DNA of 42,829 nt from JACCTH01 sp036556085. Its GTDB lineage: Bacteria > Actinomycetota > Acidimicrobiia > Spongiisociales > ZC4RG35. Of this stretch, positions 9,036-17,077 are shown piece by piece (positions within the stretch are counted from its first letter, which is position 1; every line of letters starts with the position of its first letter). Location of the stretch: positions 1 through 42,829 of the forward strand of contig DATBKE010000040.1 in the NCBI GenBank assembly GCA_036556085.1, read 5' to 3'. Both the position numbers and the translations under genes were made by a program. The notes under the pieces are model-generated. The model saw nothing but the letters and a program-made list of their open reading frames with translations. It did not search any database and was not told the DNA's origin.

Positions 9036-9041
9036 ATTATA
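9036..9041 (-). promoter_or_regulatory. -10 box of the phoH-era operon
   Basis: A perfect TATAAT hexamer on the minus strand, 29 bases before the phoH GTG. The -35 region is poor. The 100-base gap between the HIT gene and phoH holds nothing else I can recognise. Confidence 0.5.
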
Positions 9042-9106
9042 CGACCTGTCATGTTTGGTTTTCGCGCAAGCGTTCGCATTGGCATGGCGTCGGCCCCGCC
9101 TAGCCC

Positions 9107-9454
9107 TCAACCGGGCGGCCAGGTGAGTTGACGACCGGCCAGGAAATGCAGGTGGAGGTGGTGAACAGACTGTCCGCCCTGGTCGCCGATGTTCGTTACC
9201 AGTCGCCAGCCCTGTGGAAAGTCCCGCCCAAGTTGTCGCGCCACATTGGCCAGATCGGCCCACAACTCTTTAGCTTTCTCGTCCTCGGTATCGAGTTGAT
9301 CCAGCGAAACAATGTGGATTTTGGGGGCGATGAGAATATGCGTCGGAGCAACCGGCTGAATGTCGCGGAAGGCGATCGAATGCTCCGTTTCCATCACCTT
9401 GTCAGCAGGAACCTTCCCCGCCACCAAACGACAAAACAAGCAGGCGGAGTCCAC
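9107..9454 (-). CDS. HIT-family nucleotide hydrolase
   Basis: Histidine-triad protein of 115 residues, the HINT-type size. It has the N-terminal CLFCRLVAGKVPADKV segment, APTHILIAPK, and the catalytic triad QSVHHLHLHFLAGR near the C-terminus. HINT proteins hydrolyse adenosine phosphoramidates. It begins 3 bases after the BldD-like gene's stop, so the two are probably cotranscribed. The CxxC near the N-terminus recalls the zinc-binding variant of the family. Confidence 0.93.
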   Translation of the reverse strand: MDSACLFCRLVAGKVPADKVMETEHSIAFRDIQPVAPTHILIAPKIHIVSLDQLDTEDEKAKELWADLANVARQLGRDFPQGWRLVTNIGDQGGQSVHHLHLHFLAGRQLTWPPG

Positions 9455-9457
9455 TGT

Positions 9458-9901
9458 CTATTCGAGCTGGGCGAGTACCTGGCGAAGTGTGTTGCGGTCG
9501 GAGCGAACGAGGGCCGCCAGCAACTCGAGATCGGCTTGCCGCACCGTCATATCCCCGGAACCACCACGACGTCGCATCTGGATCGCCACCAGGAAGCGGT
9601 CGATCACGTCTGAGACATCCTGGTCGACGCCACCGATCGCATCGAGATCGATGTTGACGGTGTGGTCTTCTGCCTCGCTGTCCTCAGACGAAGGAATCAG
9701 ATGGGCCACGTCGACGCGATAGAGCGATGCCAGTCGGTGAAGCCTCTGAACCGAGATCGCCCGTTCTCCCCGCTCGTAAGCTCCAAGCACCGACGACCGA
9801 AACTCCGAATCCGAGCGTTTCTCGACTTCCTGCAGCGACCAACCACGATGACGGCGAGCCGCTCGCAGCCGCTCTCCCAATAGCTTGTCGAACCTTTCCA
9901 A
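9458..9901 (-). CDS. BldD-like helix-turn-helix regulator
   Basis: Predicted DNA-binding regulator of about 147 residues. The N-terminal XRE-type HTH (GERLRAARRHRGWSLQEVEKRS) and the GAYERGERAISVQRLHRLASLY segment closely follow BldD, the actinobacterial developmental master repressor. The C-terminal part ends with RQADLELLAALV, matching the RxxD half of BldD's c-di-GMP motif. At the expected position of the RxD half I read RRR, so the aspartate is missing. An AGGAGG sequence four bases before the TTG at 9901 favours this start; a GTG at 9928 would add nine residues. BldD-like identity is good; ligand control is uncertain. Confidence 0.82.
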   Translation of the reverse strand: MERFDKLLGERLRAARRHRGWSLQEVEKRSDSEFRSSVLGAYERGERAISVQRLHRLASLYRVDVAHLIPSSEDSEAEDHTVNIDLDAIGGVDQDVSDVIDRFLVAIQMRRRGGSGDMTVRQADLELLAALVRSDRNTLRQVLAQLE

Positions 9902-9946
9902 AGTGCCTCCTCGGCGAGACGCTACCACCGAGAGTGGCGGTGTGAA

Positions 9947-10615
9947 CTAGTCACCCGCAAAATTCGTCGAGTAACTACTCACCGCCAGAACCGCAACCAC
10001 GACTGCGGTTTCCGTCCGAAGCACTGTGCGCCCGAGCGAAAGTCGCGGCCAGTCGGTCGGCACCTCGTTCTCCGCCCAGCCCCCTTCCGGTCCCACCACC
10101 ACTCTCAGTGGGGGCGGTGGAAGGAACCGGTCGCCGCTCGGATCAGCCACCACGGTCGCCCTTTCTTCCTCGAGATCGTCGGTTCCGACGAAGGCGCGAT
10201 CCACCGCCGTGAGCCAGCCGCCGCGGCTTTGCTCGAGAGCGCCAACCGCCCAATCCTCTGCCCTCGCAATCTGGTTGGGCCGGGCATTCCCAAAGCGCGA
10301 CCGCAGCCACCTGATCCTTCTTACCTCGAGCTCGGCCGCCTTCTCGACCAGGAACCGAATCCGATCTCGCTCGTGCGGCGGTGCCACCGCAACCTCGAGG
10401 TCGATCGGCGGACTCACAGCGGTCTCTTCGCCCCGGATCACCTGAGTTGAGGTGAGCTCGCCCGAGCCGATCAGCCCCCGCCCATCGGTGTAACTGATCT
10501 CAGACCCTGGCTGCAGTCGCAACACTTTGAAGAGATGACTCAGCTGTGAGGCCGAGAGGTCGATGGCTCGCCCCCGCCATGGGGGCTGCAGGAAGAGGTG
10601 TGGGATGTGGGCCAT
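9947..10615 (-). CDS. rsmE: 16S rRNA (uracil-1498-N3)-methyltransferase RsmE
   Basis: SPOUT-class methyltransferase of 222 residues that modifies U1498 of 16S rRNA. It shows the N-terminal PUA-like region (LSHLFKVLRLQPGSEI). The knotted SAM-binding motifs are VVGPEGGWAENEV and LSLGRTVLRTETAVVVA. Its ATG directly follows the dnaJ stop with no gap, the common dnaJ-rsmE pairing. Complete and unremarkable. Confidence 0.96.
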   Translation of the reverse strand: MAHIPHLFLQPPWRGRAIDLSASQLSHLFKVLRLQPGSEISYTDGRGLIGSGELTSTQVIRGEETAVSPPIDLEVAVAPPHERDRIRFLVEKAAELEVRRIRWLRSRFGNARPNQIARAEDWAVGALEQSRGGWLTAVDRAFVGTDDLEEERATVVADPSGDRFLPPPPLRVVVGPEGGWAENEVPTDWPRLSLGRTVLRTETAVVVAVLAVSSYSTNFAGD

Positions 10616-11692
10616 CTAGCGGCGGCGACGACGGCTCGCCTTTTGCGGCGACTCTCCTCGCAACTGGGCAAAGGCTCGGAGGGACTCCTCCTCTTCGACC
10701 GAAAGATTGGTCGGGACCTCAACGTCGGTATAGACGCGGAGATCGCCGCGACCCCTCCGTCCCAGGTGAGCGGTACCAAGTCCGGGGAGCCGGAATACCG
10801 TTCCCGGCTGGGTCCCAGGAGGCACTTCTAACTTCTCGGAGCCTCCTTCGAGCAGCGGTATATCGACCTTGACGCCCAGCGCGGCTTCGGCGATCCCCAC
10901 CCGAAGCGGGTACAAGAGGTCGTCACCCTCGCGCTCGAAATCGGGATGAGGCCGGATGCGTACCTCAACATGGAGATCCCCCGGGCTTCCCCGGCGACCG
11001 GCGGACTCACCGCGGCCCGTGAGGCGGAGTCTGGTTCCGCTTGGTACCCCGGCTGGAATCTCAACCCGCACGCTGCGTTCGCCGGCGACGGCCCCGAGTC
11101 CCCGGCAGTTGCGACAGGGATCGGTAACTACCGTGCCCTGACCGTTGCAGGTTGAACAGGCGGCAACACTCATCATGGTCCCGAGCAGACCTCGGCGGGC
11201 GACACGAACGCTGCCCGAGCCACCGCAGGTGGGACAGGTGATAGCGGAGGTCCCCGGTGCCGAGCCCTGGCCACCGCAGACTTCGCAGGAGACGTGAGCC
11301 TCGAAGCGCACCTCGGTATCGCCCCCGAAGGCGGCCACCATCAGATCCACGTCCACAGCCACCAGAACGTCGCGACCCCTCATTGTCCGCGGGGCCGAGC
11401 CAAAGAACCCGCCATCTCCGAAAACCGACCTGATGAGGTCGTCGAGACCACCCATGCCAGCGAAAAGATCAGTGAGATCGATCGTCTCTCCACGGTCATA
11501 GGCGTTGCGGCGTCCGGGATCACTCAGGACCTCGTAAGCCTCGGCCACTCGACGAAAGCGAGCCTCGGCAGCCGGATCACCCGGATTGGCATCCGGATGG
11601 GAATCCCGGGCCAGCCGGCGGAAGGCGCGCTTTATATCCTCGGTCGAGGCAGCGCGGTCAACTCCGAGGTCGGCGTAGTAGTCACGGGCCAT
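10616..11692 (-). CDS. dnaJ: Chaperone DnaJ
   Basis: Type I J-protein of 358 residues that stimulates DnaK. The J domain carries HPD (SHPDANPGD). A short G-rich linker follows (LFAGMGGLDD...). All four zinc-finger repeats are intact: CEVCGGQG, CPTCGGSG, CSTCNGQG, CRNCRGLG. The C-terminal substrate domains follow. I start at the second ATG (11692), which gives the normal MARDYY N-terminus; an ATG three codons earlier is possible. It lies 44 bases after hrcA, so CIRCE/HrcA control probably extends to it. dnaK and grpE are not in the window. Confidence 0.96.
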   Translation of the reverse strand: MARDYYADLGVDRAASTEDIKRAFRRLARDSHPDANPGDPAAEARFRRVAEAYEVLSDPGRRNAYDRGETIDLTDLFAGMGGLDDLIRSVFGDGGFFGSAPRTMRGRDVLVAVDVDLMVAAFGGDTEVRFEAHVSCEVCGGQGSAPGTSAITCPTCGGSGSVRVARRGLLGTMMSVAACSTCNGQGTVVTDPCRNCRGLGAVAGERSVRVEIPAGVPSGTRLRLTGRGESAGRRGSPGDLHVEVRIRPHPDFEREGDDLLYPLRVGIAEAALGVKVDIPLLEGGSEKLEVPPGTQPGTVFRLPGLGTAHLGRRGRGDLRVYTDVEVPTNLSVEEEESLRAFAQLRGESPQKASRRRRR

Positions 11693-11736
11693 CTGACGCA
11701 TAGGTTACGGTTCGAGTCCTCGAATCCAGAAGAGCT

Positions 11737-12729
11737 TCAGGTGCCGATGCGATCTTCGAGGCCCCGTCCCACTTTTTCTACGGCGGAAATCGCAGTCCGA
11801 TAATTCATCCGCATGGGCCCGATGACCCCCACCGAGCCTTCGGCGCCTCCGGCCTCATAGGTCGTCGAGACCACGGCCAGATCCATGCCCTCTGCCACCG
11901 GCAACTCCCCGCCAATGCGGATCGAGACTCCCGATGCATTAACCAGGAGCCCTAGGAGTTCTGCTTCCCGCTCCAGGACTTCCAGCACGCGATGGACGGC
12001 GCCCAGGCTTGGCCAGGCTTCTGCCATCTGGCGCGTTCCCCCGACATAGACCTCGCCAGGAGCGGCAGCGCTCTGTCGCAGCACCTGCATGAGGGCCTGG
12101 CCGATTTCTCGAATCTCATCGGGCTGGTCCGAGAACAGATCGGTCTGCTCGGGTCCGCGACCAAGCTCGGAGCCGATGAGATTGCGAGCCGCAATCTGCT
12201 CGACTTTCACGGCGTCATCTACTCCAAACGGCTGGTCGAGCCGAAGCTGATGCTGTATCACGCGCCCGCGATCGGTCACTATCACCGCCATCAGGTTCTG
12301 GGAAGTCAGAGTCACGAGATGAAGCCCGCGCACCACCTCGCTGGAAGCTCCGGGCGAGACCACCACGGCTGGATAGTGGGTCACCTCAGCCAGCAGTTGC
12401 GAAGTCGCCTTGAAAAGATTGGAAAGCTCTAGCTGCACTGACGAGAAGAATCCGGCAATACGGGCCTGGTCGGAGCTGGCCAGGCGTCCCCGGCCAATGT
12501 GATCGACGTAGTAGCGATACGCGCGGGGGGTCGGGATGCGCCCCGCGGACGTGTGCGGTTGCACGACGAACCCGTCGCGTTCGAGGGCAGCGAGGTCGTT
12601 TCGGATAGTCGCCGCCGAGACCCCAATGGCGGTTTCGGCCAGGATGGCGCGTGAGCTAACCGGCTCGCCGGTCTTGATGTGTGCTTCCACAAGCGCCCGG
12701 AGCACGTCGGAACGGCGCTCCTCCAGCAT
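11737..12729 (-). CDS. hrcA: Heat-inducible transcription repressor HrcA
   Basis: Repressor of 330 residues that binds CIRCE operators and depends on the GroE chaperonin. The N-terminal winged helix (RAILAETAIGVSAATIRNDLAALERDGFV) and QPHTSAGRIPTPRAYRYYVD are diagnostic. The rest matches the GAF-like and dimerisation region. A TAAAAT box ends 9 bases before the ATG and a CIRCE-like inverted repeat covers the -35 area, so the gene is very probably autoregulated. dnaJ follows as its partner. Confidence 0.96.
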   Translation of the reverse strand: MLEERRSDVLRALVEAHIKTGEPVSSRAILAETAIGVSAATIRNDLAALERDGFVVQPHTSAGRIPTPRAYRYYVDHIGRGRLASSDQARIAGFFSSVQLELSNLFKATSQLLAEVTHYPAVVVSPGASSEVVRGLHLVTLTSQNLMAVIVTDRGRVIQHQLRLDQPFGVDDAVKVEQIAARNLIGSELGRGPEQTDLFSDQPDEIREIGQALMQVLRQSAAAPGEVYVGGTRQMAEAWPSLGAVHRVLEVLEREAELLGLLVNASGVSIRIGGELPVAEGMDLAVVSTTYEAGGAEGSVGVIGPMRMNYRTAISAVEKVGRGLEDRIGT

Positions 12730-12738
12730 CTGGGCCCG

Positions 12739-12768
12739 ATTTTAGCAAGGACCGGACTCGGTTAGCAA
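12739..12768 (-). promoter_or_regulatory. hrcA promoter
   Basis: On the minus strand TTGCTA (12768-12763) and TAAAAT (12744-12739) are separated by 18 bases. The -35 hexamer lies inside one arm of the CIRCE-like operator. The predicted transcription start is about at the hrcA ATG, so the transcript would be leaderless or nearly so. Confidence 0.55.
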
Positions 12769-12789
12769 TCAGGGGGGCGAGAGTGCTAA
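12762..12789. promoter_or_regulatory. CIRCE-like HrcA operator
   Basis: Plus strand reads TTAGCAATC, ten bases, then GAGTGCTAA. The consensus is TTAGCACTC-N9-GAGTGCTAA, so one arm is perfect, the other differs at one base, and the spacer is one base longer. It lies 33 bases before hrcA and overlaps the last codons of hemW and the hrcA -35 hexamer. Confidence 0.75.
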
Positions 12790-13944
12790 CACCGCTCTCG
12801 AAGCGGCGTCGGTGAGCAGTGGTTTCCGAACCCTGAGGCGATCGCCATCGAAGTAGATGACCCCGGCCTCCTCGAGCCTTTTTCCATCCGCCGCAGCCGC
12901 CAGGGCCGCTCCCCCCACCCCGGAGACGACCCCGGCTGCTCGTCGCAGGCCTAGAAAGAGGCGCTCGAGCTCGCGATTCCAACCCGAGACCTCCTCGGAA
13001 CCGGCGAGGGCGGAACCCGAGGTCGCGGCTTCGAGATACGTGTCGAAGTGGCGGAAATTGTGAGAACGGACTCCATCCCGAAAACGGTGGGCGGATAGAC
13101 CGAAACCGAGAAAGTCAGCTTGGGCCCAGACCGCCAGGTTGTACCGGACCGTATGTCCGGGTCGAGCCCAGTTGGAGACCTCGTACCGCACCAAACCCGC
13201 TTGGGTGGCAAGGGCCTCGGCTGTCTCCCACTGGTCGGCCTGGAGATCGGGATCGGGGGCGGGAGCCCCTGCCGCCACCCGGCGGTAGAGGTCGGTGCCG
13301 GGCTCGACCGTCAAGCTGTAGCAGCTGAGGTGATCGAGGCCGAGCCCGAGCGCCCGATCAACGCTGCTCGTCCATCTCGCTTGATCCTCCCCGGGCGATC
13401 CGTAGATCAGATCGAGATTCACCGATCTGAAGCCGGCCGCCCTGGCTGCCAACACCGCTTCCTCGACCTGCTCGGGGCGGTGGCGACGGCCGAGTGAGAT
13501 CAGGGTCCTTTGCTCGAAGCTCTGCGCCCCGAACGACACTCGGGTGAATCCTGCATCGACCAAAGCAGCGGCTTTCGCCGGAGACCAGTCCTCCGGGTTC
13601 GCCTCCAGCGATACCTCGACGTCGGCAGCCAGCCCGAATTGCTTATCGAGCTTTTCGAGAACCCGGGCCAGCAGCACAGGGTCGATGATCGATGGAGTCC
13701 CGCCGCCGAAATAGACGGTGTCGAGTGGCTTCCAGGCCGGTTCGGAGTCGATCTCGACCTCTAAAGCGTGCAGGTAGCGGGCAAGATCACCCTCGCGCCC
13801 GGTGACCACGGCGAAGTCGCAATATGGGCAGAGGCGGGAGCAAAAAGGGATATGGACGTAGGCCGCCGCCCACTCCGCAGCGCCATCGGCCAATCCCGGC
13901 GAGTCCGGCCAATTAGTCAGAGTCGACTCGGAGCGCGGCAACAA
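12769..13944 (-). CDS. hemW: HemW-like radical SAM protein
   Basis: Radical SAM protein of about 390 residues, long annotated as coproporphyrinogen III oxidase but in HemW members acting as a heme chaperone. The YVHIPFCSRLCPYCDF motif gives the CxxxCxxC iron-sulfur site. YFGGGTPS and SLEANPEDW are the expected SAM-domain motifs, and the C-terminal HemN_C region is present. No ATG or GTG lies near the N-terminus. Two successive TTG codons at 13944/13941 are the only candidates, overlapping the lepA end by about 30 bases. HemW and true oxidase cannot be fully separated by eye; gene context favours HemW. Confidence 0.9.
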   Translation of the reverse strand: MLPRSESTLTNWPDSPGLADGAAEWAAAYVHIPFCSRLCPYCDFAVVTGREGDLARYLHALEVEIDSEPAWKPLDTVYFGGGTPSIIDPVLLARVLEKLDKQFGLAADVEVSLEANPEDWSPAKAAALVDAGFTRVSFGAQSFEQRTLISLGRRHRPEQVEEAVLAARAAGFRSVNLDLIYGSPGEDQARWTSSVDRALGLGLDHLSCYSLTVEPGTDLYRRVAAGAPAPDPDLQADQWETAEALATQAGLVRYEVSNWARPGHTVRYNLAVWAQADFLGFGLSAHRFRDGVRSHNFRHFDTYLEAATSGSALAGSEEVSGWNRELERLFLGLRRAAGVVSGVGGAALAAAADGKRLEEAGVIYFDGDRLRVRKPLLTDAASRAVLALSPP

Positions 13945-15742
13945 ATGCCTCCTGGGGAACCTCGACCGAGCCCACCATCTTCATTCGCTTCTTCCCCTCC
14001 TTCTGGCGTTCGAGGAGTTTGCGTTTGCGGGTGATATCTCCGCCGTAACACTTGGCAAGGACGTCCTTGCGCCGGGCCTTGACGGTTTCCCGGGCGATGA
14101 TCCGCCCCCCGATCGCGGCCTGGATCGGTATATCGAATAGTTGGCGGGGGATCAGTTCTCGCAGACGCTCGGTCATCAGCTTTCCGTAGGCCGCGGCCTT
14201 ATCGCGATGAACTATCGACGAAAAGGCGTCGACGGGGACCGAGTTGAGCAGCACATCCACTTTGACCAGGTCCGAGGGTCGATAACCGCTGGGCTCGTAG
14301 TCGAGCGAGGCGTAACCCTTGGTGCGGGACTTGAGAAGGTCGAAGAAGTCAAAGACGACCTCGCTGAGCGGAACCTGATAGGTCAACTCAACCCGTTCCG
14401 GCGATAGGTAGTGCATGCTCCCTTCGAGACCGCGCCGACTTTGGATCAACTCCATCACGGGGCCGATGTACTCGGTCGGAGTAATGATCATGGCCTGTAC
14501 ATAAGGCTCATCGATCGAGGTCCGATAGTCGGGTTCGGGCAGATCCTGGGGCGAGCGAATCTCCCGCATGTCGCCAGTGGGGAGATGAACACGGAAGGCG
14601 ACCGATGGGGCGGTCGCTACCAGATCGAGCCCGTATTCCCGCTCGAGTCGTTCACGAACAATTTCCATGTGCAGGAGACCGAGGAATCCCAGCCGGAATC
14701 CGAATCCCAACGCCCGGCTGGTTTCCGGTTCGTACTGAAGCGAGGCGTCGTTGAGGGTGAGCTTTTCCAGCGCCTCCCGAAGCCGCTCGAAGTCGTCTCC
14801 GTCAGTCGGAAAGAGCCCGGAGAAGACCATCGGCTTGGGCTCTGCGTATCCCGGCAACGCTTGGATGGCGGGACGGCGAGCGTGGGTGACCGTGTCGCCA
14901 ACCTTGATCCGCCCGATTTCCTTGACTCCTGTGATCAGATAGCCAACCTCGCCGGGACCAAGCTCCTGCACCGGAACGGCTTTCGGCGTCAACACCCCGA
15001 CTTCGTCGGCGGTATGCGATTCGCTGGTCGCCATGAACCGGATTTGATCGCCGGCCAGAAGCGAGCCATCGACGACCCGCAGATAGCAAACGACACCGCG
15101 GTAGGGGTCGTAGTAGCTGTCGAAGACGAGCGCCCGGAGCGGCGCCTGGGGGTCGCCGGCGGGCGGCGGCACCAACCGGACGATCTCGTCCAGAAGCGCC
15201 GGTACGCCCTCCCCGGTCTTGGCAGAGAGAGCCAGCACCTCCGAGGCCGAGCCACCCAGGATTCCGATCAGTTCCTGGGTCACTCGTTGGGGGTCGGCCG
15301 CGGGCAGGTCGATCTTGTTGAGGGCGGGAATTACCTCGAGGCCGGCATTGACTGCCAGGTAGGCGTTCGCCAGTGTCTGCGCTTGCACTCCTTGGGCGGC
15401 GTCGGCCAGCAAGAGCGCCCCCTCGCAGGCGGCCAGGGATCGTGAGACCTCATACGAGAAATCGACATGGCCAGGCGTGTCGATCAGGTTGATGACGTAG
15501 TCGCGTCCGTCGCCGCCGCGGTGGTGCAAGCGGACCGCCTGGGCTTTGATCGTGATTCCGCGCTCGCGCTCGAGGTCCATCGAGTCGAGCACCTGTTCTC
15601 GCATCTCTCGGGCCGAGATCGCCCCGGTCTGCTCTAGGAGCCGATCGGCCAGAGTCGATTTGCCATGGTCGATGTGGGCGATGATGCAAAAGTTGCGGAT
15701 CCGGGCTTGCTCGACCATCTGAGGCGCCAGGTTATGAGCCAT
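13913..15742 (-). CDS. lepA: Elongation factor 4 (LepA)
   Basis: Translational GTPase of 609 residues that binds ribosomes and influences back-translocation or biogenesis. The G domain has AHIDHGKSTL (P-loop), RERGIT, DTPGHVDF and NKIDLPAA. The LepA-specific C-terminal domain is complete (KVDVLLNSVPVDAFS, RKRKLLERQKEGKKRMK). The frame is open to a GTG at 15790. However, those 16 codons fall in a 52-base sequence repeated elsewhere in a non-coding place, so I start at the ATG at 15742. It is first in the lepA, hemW, hrcA, dnaJ, rsmE series. Confidence 0.96.
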   Translation of the reverse strand: MAHNLAPQMVEQARIRNFCIIAHIDHGKSTLADRLLEQTGAISAREMREQVLDSMDLERERGITIKAQAVRLHHRGGDGRDYVINLIDTPGHVDFSYEVSRSLAACEGALLLADAAQGVQAQTLANAYLAVNAGLEVIPALNKIDLPAADPQRVTQELIGILGGSASEVLALSAKTGEGVPALLDEIVRLVPPPAGDPQAPLRALVFDSYYDPYRGVVCYLRVVDGSLLAGDQIRFMATSESHTADEVGVLTPKAVPVQELGPGEVGYLITGVKEIGRIKVGDTVTHARRPAIQALPGYAEPKPMVFSGLFPTDGDDFERLREALEKLTLNDASLQYEPETSRALGFGFRLGFLGLLHMEIVRERLEREYGLDLVATAPSVAFRVHLPTGDMREIRSPQDLPEPDYRTSIDEPYVQAMIITPTEYIGPVMELIQSRRGLEGSMHYLSPERVELTYQVPLSEVVFDFFDLLKSRTKGYASLDYEPSGYRPSDLVKVDVLLNSVPVDAFSSIVHRDKAAAYGKLMTERLRELIPRQLFDIPIQAAIGGRIIARETVKARRKDVLAKCYGGDITRKRKLLERQKEGKKRMKMVGSVEVPQEAFVAALRVDSD

Positions 15743-15744
15743 CT

Positions 15745-15796
15745 GCGAACCCAGGGTTCGTAGGTCGGCTATGCCTATCAGTGAGCCCACAGAATG
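15745..15796. repeat. 52-base dispersed repeat, copy A
   Basis: Aligns without gaps to 31388-31439 with 42 of 52 bases identical. Both copies carry AACCC-A-GGGTT followed by TAGG-N9-CCTA, two nested palindromes. In this copy the first palindrome extends to CGAACCC-A-GGGTTCG (15746-15760). It lies between the divergent lepA and rpsT genes. Confidence 0.7.
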
Positions 15797-15815
15797 GTGA
15801 CGATGGAGTCGGAGC

Positions 15816-15821
15816 TACCCT
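15816..15821 (+). promoter_or_regulatory. Probable -10 box of rpsT
   Basis: TACCCT, nine bases before the rpsT ATG. It fits the TAnnnT pattern seen before several genes here and would give a leaderless or very short-leader transcript. Confidence 0.35.
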
Positions 15822-15830
15822 TGTCCCTTC

Positions 15831-16091
15831 ATGGCCAACATCAAATCCCAAATCAAAAGAAATCGACAGAACGCGGTTCGCGAGGCTCGCAACAAGTCAG
15901 CCAAGTCGGAGCTGCGGACACGAGTAAAGGCGGTCCGGTCTGCGGTCGCCAGCAATGAAGATGCCACCGACGCCCTTCGCACTGCCCAGAAGGAGATCGA
16001 TCAAGCGGTGAGCAAGGGCCGGGTCCACCCCCGCACGGCCGCCCGCCGCAAGTCGCGTCTTGCCAAAGCAGTCAACAACAAGTCTCGTTAG
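15831..16091 (+). CDS. rpsT: 30S ribosomal protein S20
   Basis: Small basic primary 16S rRNA-binding protein of 86 residues. It begins MANIKSQIKRNRQNAVREARNKS and ends with the typical VHPRTAARRKSRLAKAVN segment, which identify it unambiguously. It is divergent from lepA, as often seen, and its end overlaps the end of holA by 4 bases. Confidence 0.98.
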   Translation: MANIKSQIKRNRQNAVREARNKSAKSELRTRVKAVRSAVASNEDATDALRTAQKEIDQAVSKGRVHPRTAARRKSRLAKAVNNKSR

Positions 16092-17077
16092 CCCCGGCCC
16101 CCATACCAGCGGCTGAAGGCGACGGTCAGTCGTTCCAAGGTCACCCGATGTACCTCTTCGGGCTGAGTCTTCATCACCCGGTCGGCTCGCACCAAGGCTT
16201 CCAGAGCTTTCTGAAAAGACGAATCCTTGATCCGCCCCCGTTCCCGCCAGAGACGGGAGGCTCTGCGGTCATCGGATCGAGCGCCGATGGCCGAGCGAAA
16301 TGACTCCTCGGTTTCCGAGGAGGAAGCTAGGGCACGGCGCTTGAGGTCCGACTCGAGGGCGGCCAATAGCACCAGGGGATGTCCATGGGTGAGGAAATCG
16401 GCCAGACGCCGCAGGGCATCGCCGGCCTTCCCCGCGCTCACTGAATCGAGGTAGTGGACCAGGGGCTCGTCTGGTCGATTACGAAAACGGTCAAGGACGG
16501 CCTCGGCGGTCAGCTTGCCTTGATGCTCGACCAGCTGGTCAAGGGCCTGGCCCAAGGCGGCAGTGTCGGTGCCGAAACGCTGCAATAGCGCCGCCTGGGC
16601 GTCCGGCTCAACCTTCATGCTGCGCTCCTCGAGCTCGGCTCGCAACCACTCCCCGGCTTGCCGCTCCCACATCTTTCGGACCGTCACCACTTCGCCAACG
16701 GCTTTCAATACTTTGAGGACCGCAGCCGGGAGCGTGCCGAAGCAGACCAGGGCTACTGCCACCTCCCCGGCCTGATCGAGCAACTCGGCCGTGAGCTTGG
16801 CCTCGACCGGGTTCAAATTCTGCGCATCAACCAGCAGCAGCCCCTGCAAGTCGCCGAAGAGAGAGCCTGACTGGAGTAAGGGGATCATGGCCTCGAGATC
16901 TCCCCGCATCGGCCCCTCTGACTCTTCGCCGCCGCCGCGGGCGGGAACATCGATGCGAACGATGTCGGCCGGGGCCGCCCCGACTCCGCTGAGGAATTCG
17001 TGAGCCCGATCGAGCATCTCCTGCCGTTCTCCGGGACCGGAGTTGGACTGCCCGGTCACCGCCAGCAGGTGCTTCAT
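16088..17077 (-). CDS. holA: DNA polymerase III delta subunit
   Basis: Clamp-loader delta subunit of 329 residues. The match rests on overall architecture: an N-terminal AAA+-like region without a functional P-loop (KHLLAVTGQSNSGPG), the LLVDAQNLN strand, a middle region with MWERQAGEWLRAELEE, and a C-terminal helical collar (HYLDSVSAGKAGDALRRLADFL, HPLVLLAALESDLKR). An ATG at 17077 overlaps the DHPS-like stop as ATGA and is preferred over one 13 codons upstream. Convergent with rpsT, as in many actinobacteria. Confidence 0.88.
   Translation of the reverse strand: MKHLLAVTGQSNSGPGERQEMLDRAHEFLSGVGAAPADIVRIDVPARGGGEESEGPMRGDLEAMIPLLQSGSLFGDLQGLLLVDAQNLNPVEAKLTAELLDQAGEVAVALVCFGTLPAAVLKVLKAVGEVVTVRKMWERQAGEWLRAELEERSMKVEPDAQAALLQRFGTDTAALGQALDQLVEHQGKLTAEAVLDRFRNRPDEPLVHYLDSVSAGKAGDALRRLADFLTHGHPLVLLAALESDLKRRALASSSETEESFRSAIGARSDDRRASRLWRERGRIKDSSFQKALEALVRADRVMKTQPEEVHRVTLERLTVAFSRWYGGRG

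Noticed and set aside
15743..15790. Sixteen-codon N-terminal extension of LepA from GTG 15790
   Set aside because: The stretch belongs to the 52-base repeat found elsewhere in non-coding DNA, and LepA proteins do not carry it.
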